NCBI RefSeq assembly: GCF_004116465.1
Contig: NZ_PDJV01000003.1
Location: 225,752-289,751 of the forward strand
Reading direction: 5' to 3'
Length of the DNA: 64,000 nt
DNA from: Arcobacter sp. F2176
Lineage (GTDB): Bacteria; Campylobacterota; Campylobacteria; Campylobacterales; Arcobacteraceae
Under the pieces are notes generated by a model. That model did not search any database. It worked only from the letters and a program-made list of their open reading frames with translations, and was not told the origin of the DNA. A program made the translations under genes and the position numbers. Below, in pieces: positions 61,950 through 64,000 of the stretch; positions within the stretch are counted from its first letter, which is position 1; the number at the start of each line of letters is the position of its first letter.

Positions 61950-63041
61950 TTACTCCACTACTACTTTTTTCAACGAATCAAATACTTTTTTAAGACCTGC
62001 AGCTGCTACTTTCTGTTGAACTTTTGCATATCTTCTAGTAGGGCGAGTAGAACTATGTCCTAAAATAGCAGCTACAACTTCCATGCTATTATCTGTTTCA
62101 TTAAGAGAAATTTCTCCAATTAAATGCCTGAGATCATGGACTCTTACTTTTTTAGTAATTTCTGCTTCGTCTAAAATTCTTTTCCATGCTTTACGAAGGT
62201 TAGCTACTTTTTGACCTGTTACTAATGATTTAAAAACATAATCTTTCTTTGGTTCTAGATTAATAAGTACTTCATACAGTTCATCTGTTATTGTATATGT
62301 CATATTTCTTTTAGCTTTGTTTATTTCAAAACCAATTTCATAAGTTCTATTTTCTAAGTTAATCATATCCCAGGTAAGACTTAATACTTCATTTCTTCTC
62401 CTCCCATGAAGTAAAAATGTAAATATACCTCTATATAAAGGCTCTTTGAAATTAATAATTGTATTAAATAGTCTTTTTGACTCTTCCATATTTAATGGAT
62501 ATTCTAGAGTATTATCATATTTTGGTTTATCAATAACAGCGATTGGGTTAATTGTTGTTATTTTGTGCTTGATTGCAAATTTAAAAATAGCCGATAAATC
62601 TGCTAAATAATTATCAACACTTTTAGGAGCTTTAATCGCTAACTGTTCATTTACAAAAGATTGAATAATAATTGAATTAATCTTGGTCATTTTAATAGAT
62701 CCAAATCTATTTTTAAAGTGACAATTATAATTGCTCTCTTTTGTCATTAATGTTCTTGTTGATACAGACTTAGAAGATTTTAAATGTTTCAAATATATAT
62801 CCCATACTTGATTAAATGTTAAATCTTTTTCTACATAGTTATTATTTTGAATAGAATTTTTTATCTCTTCTTTTTTTAAATAAGCAAGTTTTGCATTAGT
62901 TTTAAATTCATCATTATCATATCCAATAATCTTTCTATAAAGCTTTTTATTAATTCGAAATGTACCAACATAAACCTTACCTTTTGAGTTATCATTATAA
63001 TAACCAATTCCTTTATATGCAGTAGCAGTTAATTTCTTCAT
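61950..63041 (-). CDS. Tyrosine recombinase integrase
   Basis: 363 residues. N-terminal arm-binding region (KGKVYVGTFRINKKLYRKIIGY), SAM-like core-binding domain (near 65-165), and catalytic domain with HGRRRNEVLSLTW (Arg near 213), HDLRHLIGE (His-x-x-Arg near 300), ILGHSSTRPTRRYAKV (His near 325, nucleophile Tyr near 337). All catalytic residues are present. AGAGGA stands 6 bases before the ATG. The 12-bp tandem repeats lie directly upstream. It integrates the element in the 3' end of tRNA-Glu. Confidence 0.94.
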   Translation of the reverse strand: MKKLTATAYKGIGYYNDNSKGKVYVGTFRINKKLYRKIIGYDNDEFKTNAKLAYLKKEEIKNSIQNNNYVEKDLTFNQVWDIYLKHLKSSKSVSTRTLMTKESNYNCHFKNRFGSIKMTKINSIIIQSFVNEQLAIKAPKSVDNYLADLSAIFKFAIKHKITTINPIAVIDKPKYDNTLEYPLNMEESKRLFNTIINFKEPLYRGIFTFLLHGRRRNEVLSLTWDMINLENRTYEIGFEINKAKRNMTYTITDELYEVLINLEPKKDYVFKSLVTGQKVANLRKAWKRILDEAEITKKVRVHDLRHLIGEISLNETDNSMEVVAAILGHSSTRPTRRYAKVQQKVAAAGLKKVFDSLKKVVVE

Positions 63042-63052
63042 TTTTTCCTCTA

Positions 63053-63076
63053 GTGATACTTTTAGTGATACTTTAC
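63053..63076 (+). repeat. Tandem 12-bp repeats near the integrase (candidate arm sites)
   Basis: GTGATACTTTTA then GTGATACTTTAC, same motif, period and orientation as at 32529-32552. It overlaps the region just upstream of the integrase start, so binding could also repress int. Confidence 0.6.
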
Positions 63077-63189
63077 ATTGTAAATATATGTAAATATATG
63101 AATTGTATCTTAATCTAAGATTGCTTAAAAGTCCTATAAATAAGCTAATTCTACTTAAAAAGTAAGTATTTGTAAATATAGGACTTAAA

Positions 63190-63235
63190 GATTTCCTCCT
63201 GTAAACTCAAGTTCGAATCTTGATGGGGTCGCCAC
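63190..63235 (+). repeat. attR: right copy of the 46-bp direct repeat
   Basis: Matches 32433-32478 with one difference. It retains the 3' half of tRNA-Glu without the 5' half, so it is not a tRNA gene. Confidence 0.92.
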
Positions 63236-64000
63236 ACTAAAATATCGATAAAATCATTACTCTTAGTAATATATAAATTAATTAATTTGTTTAAGGTTTG
63301 TATGGGACATACCTTGGGACATACTTTTCTTGCAAAATTATATATTTTTATTACAAGGAATTTTATTTCATGAATTTTTCCTTTCATTAAAATAAACATA
63401 TTCAATAATAATTAATAAGCATAAATTACTTAGTTCCATATTTATTAACTTTTTTACTTATAGAGTTTTATGTATTTAAATTTGTAGTTAATTTTTAAGT
63501 TAATAGTCAGGAAAATCAATATACCATATTATCAGTTGAAAATAATACAAGTTATCATTAAATCAATTAATAATAACTTGATAAAAAATATCTCTAGACA
63601 AATTGTTTGGAGGTATAAAATTCATTAAATTGAATTAAACAGTACTATATAAATTTATAATAGTAAAATCAAAAATAGTTGTTATTTTTTATAATAACTT
63701 AATTAAATATCATTCTAAAAAATGAAAGAGATATGAAACTCTTCGAGTTAAATTAAACATTATTAGTATACTAATATTATTAAATATAAGATATTATTTT
63801 TTAATATCTAAAAAGAAAAAACTGTTATCTTTGTGATAACAAATAAAAATATTTTTATTTAAAATTAAAGATAAATCTCTACCATGAGAAACTAACCAAA
63901 TGAATGTAAAAATATCAAAAAAAATATTTTTTACATACTCCAATCAGATAAAAAATTACAATAATTAATTTTCAACTAATCAAAATATTTAATATAATAG
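63236..64000. other. Gene-free right flank
   Basis: 765 AT-rich bases without a supported gene. They hold a diverged tandem 12-bp repeat GGGACATACCTT / GGGACATACTTT (63304-63327) placed as in the element's own left end. Hairpins are CAAGTTAT/ATAACTTG (63548-63580), AGATATTA/TAATATCT (63789-63809) and GTTATC/GATAAC (63824-63840). The apparent small reading frame over attR is a translation of tRNA sequence. Confidence 0.6.

Larger units (their letters stand above)
32433..63235. mobile_element. Integrative and conjugative element in tRNA-Glu, about 30.8 kb
   Basis: Bounded by the 46-bp direct repeat. It contains a tyrosine integrase beside the right end, an excisionase-like gene, a VirB2-VirB11/VirD4 secretion system, relaxase, accessory protein and oriT, ParA with an RHH partner, iterons and a replication-initiator-like gene. 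Almost all genes read right to left. The plasmid-like genes suggest that the excised circle can replicate or partition. The integrase lies at the end away from the tRNA gene, unlike many tRNA-targeting elements. No conjugation gene looks broken. Confidence 0.93.

Noticed and set aside
63151..63405. Minus-strand 84-residue reading frame across attR
   Set aside because: Most of it is translated tRNA-Glu sequence plus the tandem 12-bp repeat (KVCPKVCP). No ribosome site.

Overview
The window looks like a chromosome segment of an Arcobacter-type member of the Campylobacterota. It is very AT-rich, the housekeeping proteins (CarB, MetX, MnmH, RadC, a Sua5-like protein) have that flavour, and intergenic spaces are short. 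This placement comes from composition and protein character, not from a database search.

Layout. (1) 1-16.3 kb is ordinary chromosome: tRNA modification (mnmH), an NDH-2-like dehydrogenase, a purine/methionine salvage run (LOG-family hydrolase, adenine deaminase family, homocysteine methyltransferase), a YeeE/YedE sulfur transporter, a TRAP binding protein without its permease, an ABC-F protein, metX and xseB. (2) 16.3-24.8 kb is an accessory block between xseB and a ThiF-like gene: radC, a BRO-N protein, and a type I restriction-modification operon in the order hsdR-hsdM-hsdS. (3) 24.8-32.3 kb returns to chromosome: ThiF-like, carB, a short Sua5-like protein, a DUF234-type ATPase and an acidic Ig-like protein, ending at tRNA-Glu(UUC). 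(4) 32,433-63,235 is a complete-looking integrative and conjugative element of 30.8 kb. It lies in the 3' end of tRNA-Glu and is bounded by a 46-bp direct repeat with one mismatch. (5) 63.2-64.0 kb is gene-free right flank, possibly with the worn end of an older element at the same site.

The element carries a tyrosine integrase and a small AlpA/excisionase-like protein. Paired 12-bp tandem repeats near both ends look like integrase arm sites. It has a VirB/VirD4 type IV secretion system read right to left: virB2-B3-B4-B5-B6-B7-B8-B9-B10, a 744-aa cysteine-rich protein, virB11, virD4, relaxase. No virB1 is visible, and VirB9 has two C-terminal domains. The oriT has an IncP/MOBP-like nic sequence next to a small accessory protein. 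Plasmid-like maintenance features are also present: ParA plus a ribbon-helix-helix partner, six iterons at 19-23 bp spacing, and a replication-initiator-like protein. A 35-40 kb cargo zone holds small membrane proteins, a membrane-anchored Mrr-type nuclease and a J-domain protein; two matched promoters there carry the same palindromic operator in the same places.

The most interesting find is at 61.67-61.95 kb, between a repressor/lipoprotein pair and the integrase. A consensus promoter drives a roughly 90-nt RNA with three hairpins and a strong terminator. Its 5' part is complementary to the ribosome binding site and start of a 20-residue hydrophobic peptide encoded just downstream. The loop of its second hairpin is complementary to the loop of a hairpin just after that peptide. 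This two-site pairing, together with the Ibs-like peptide, suggests an undescribed type I toxin-antitoxin module that stabilises the element.
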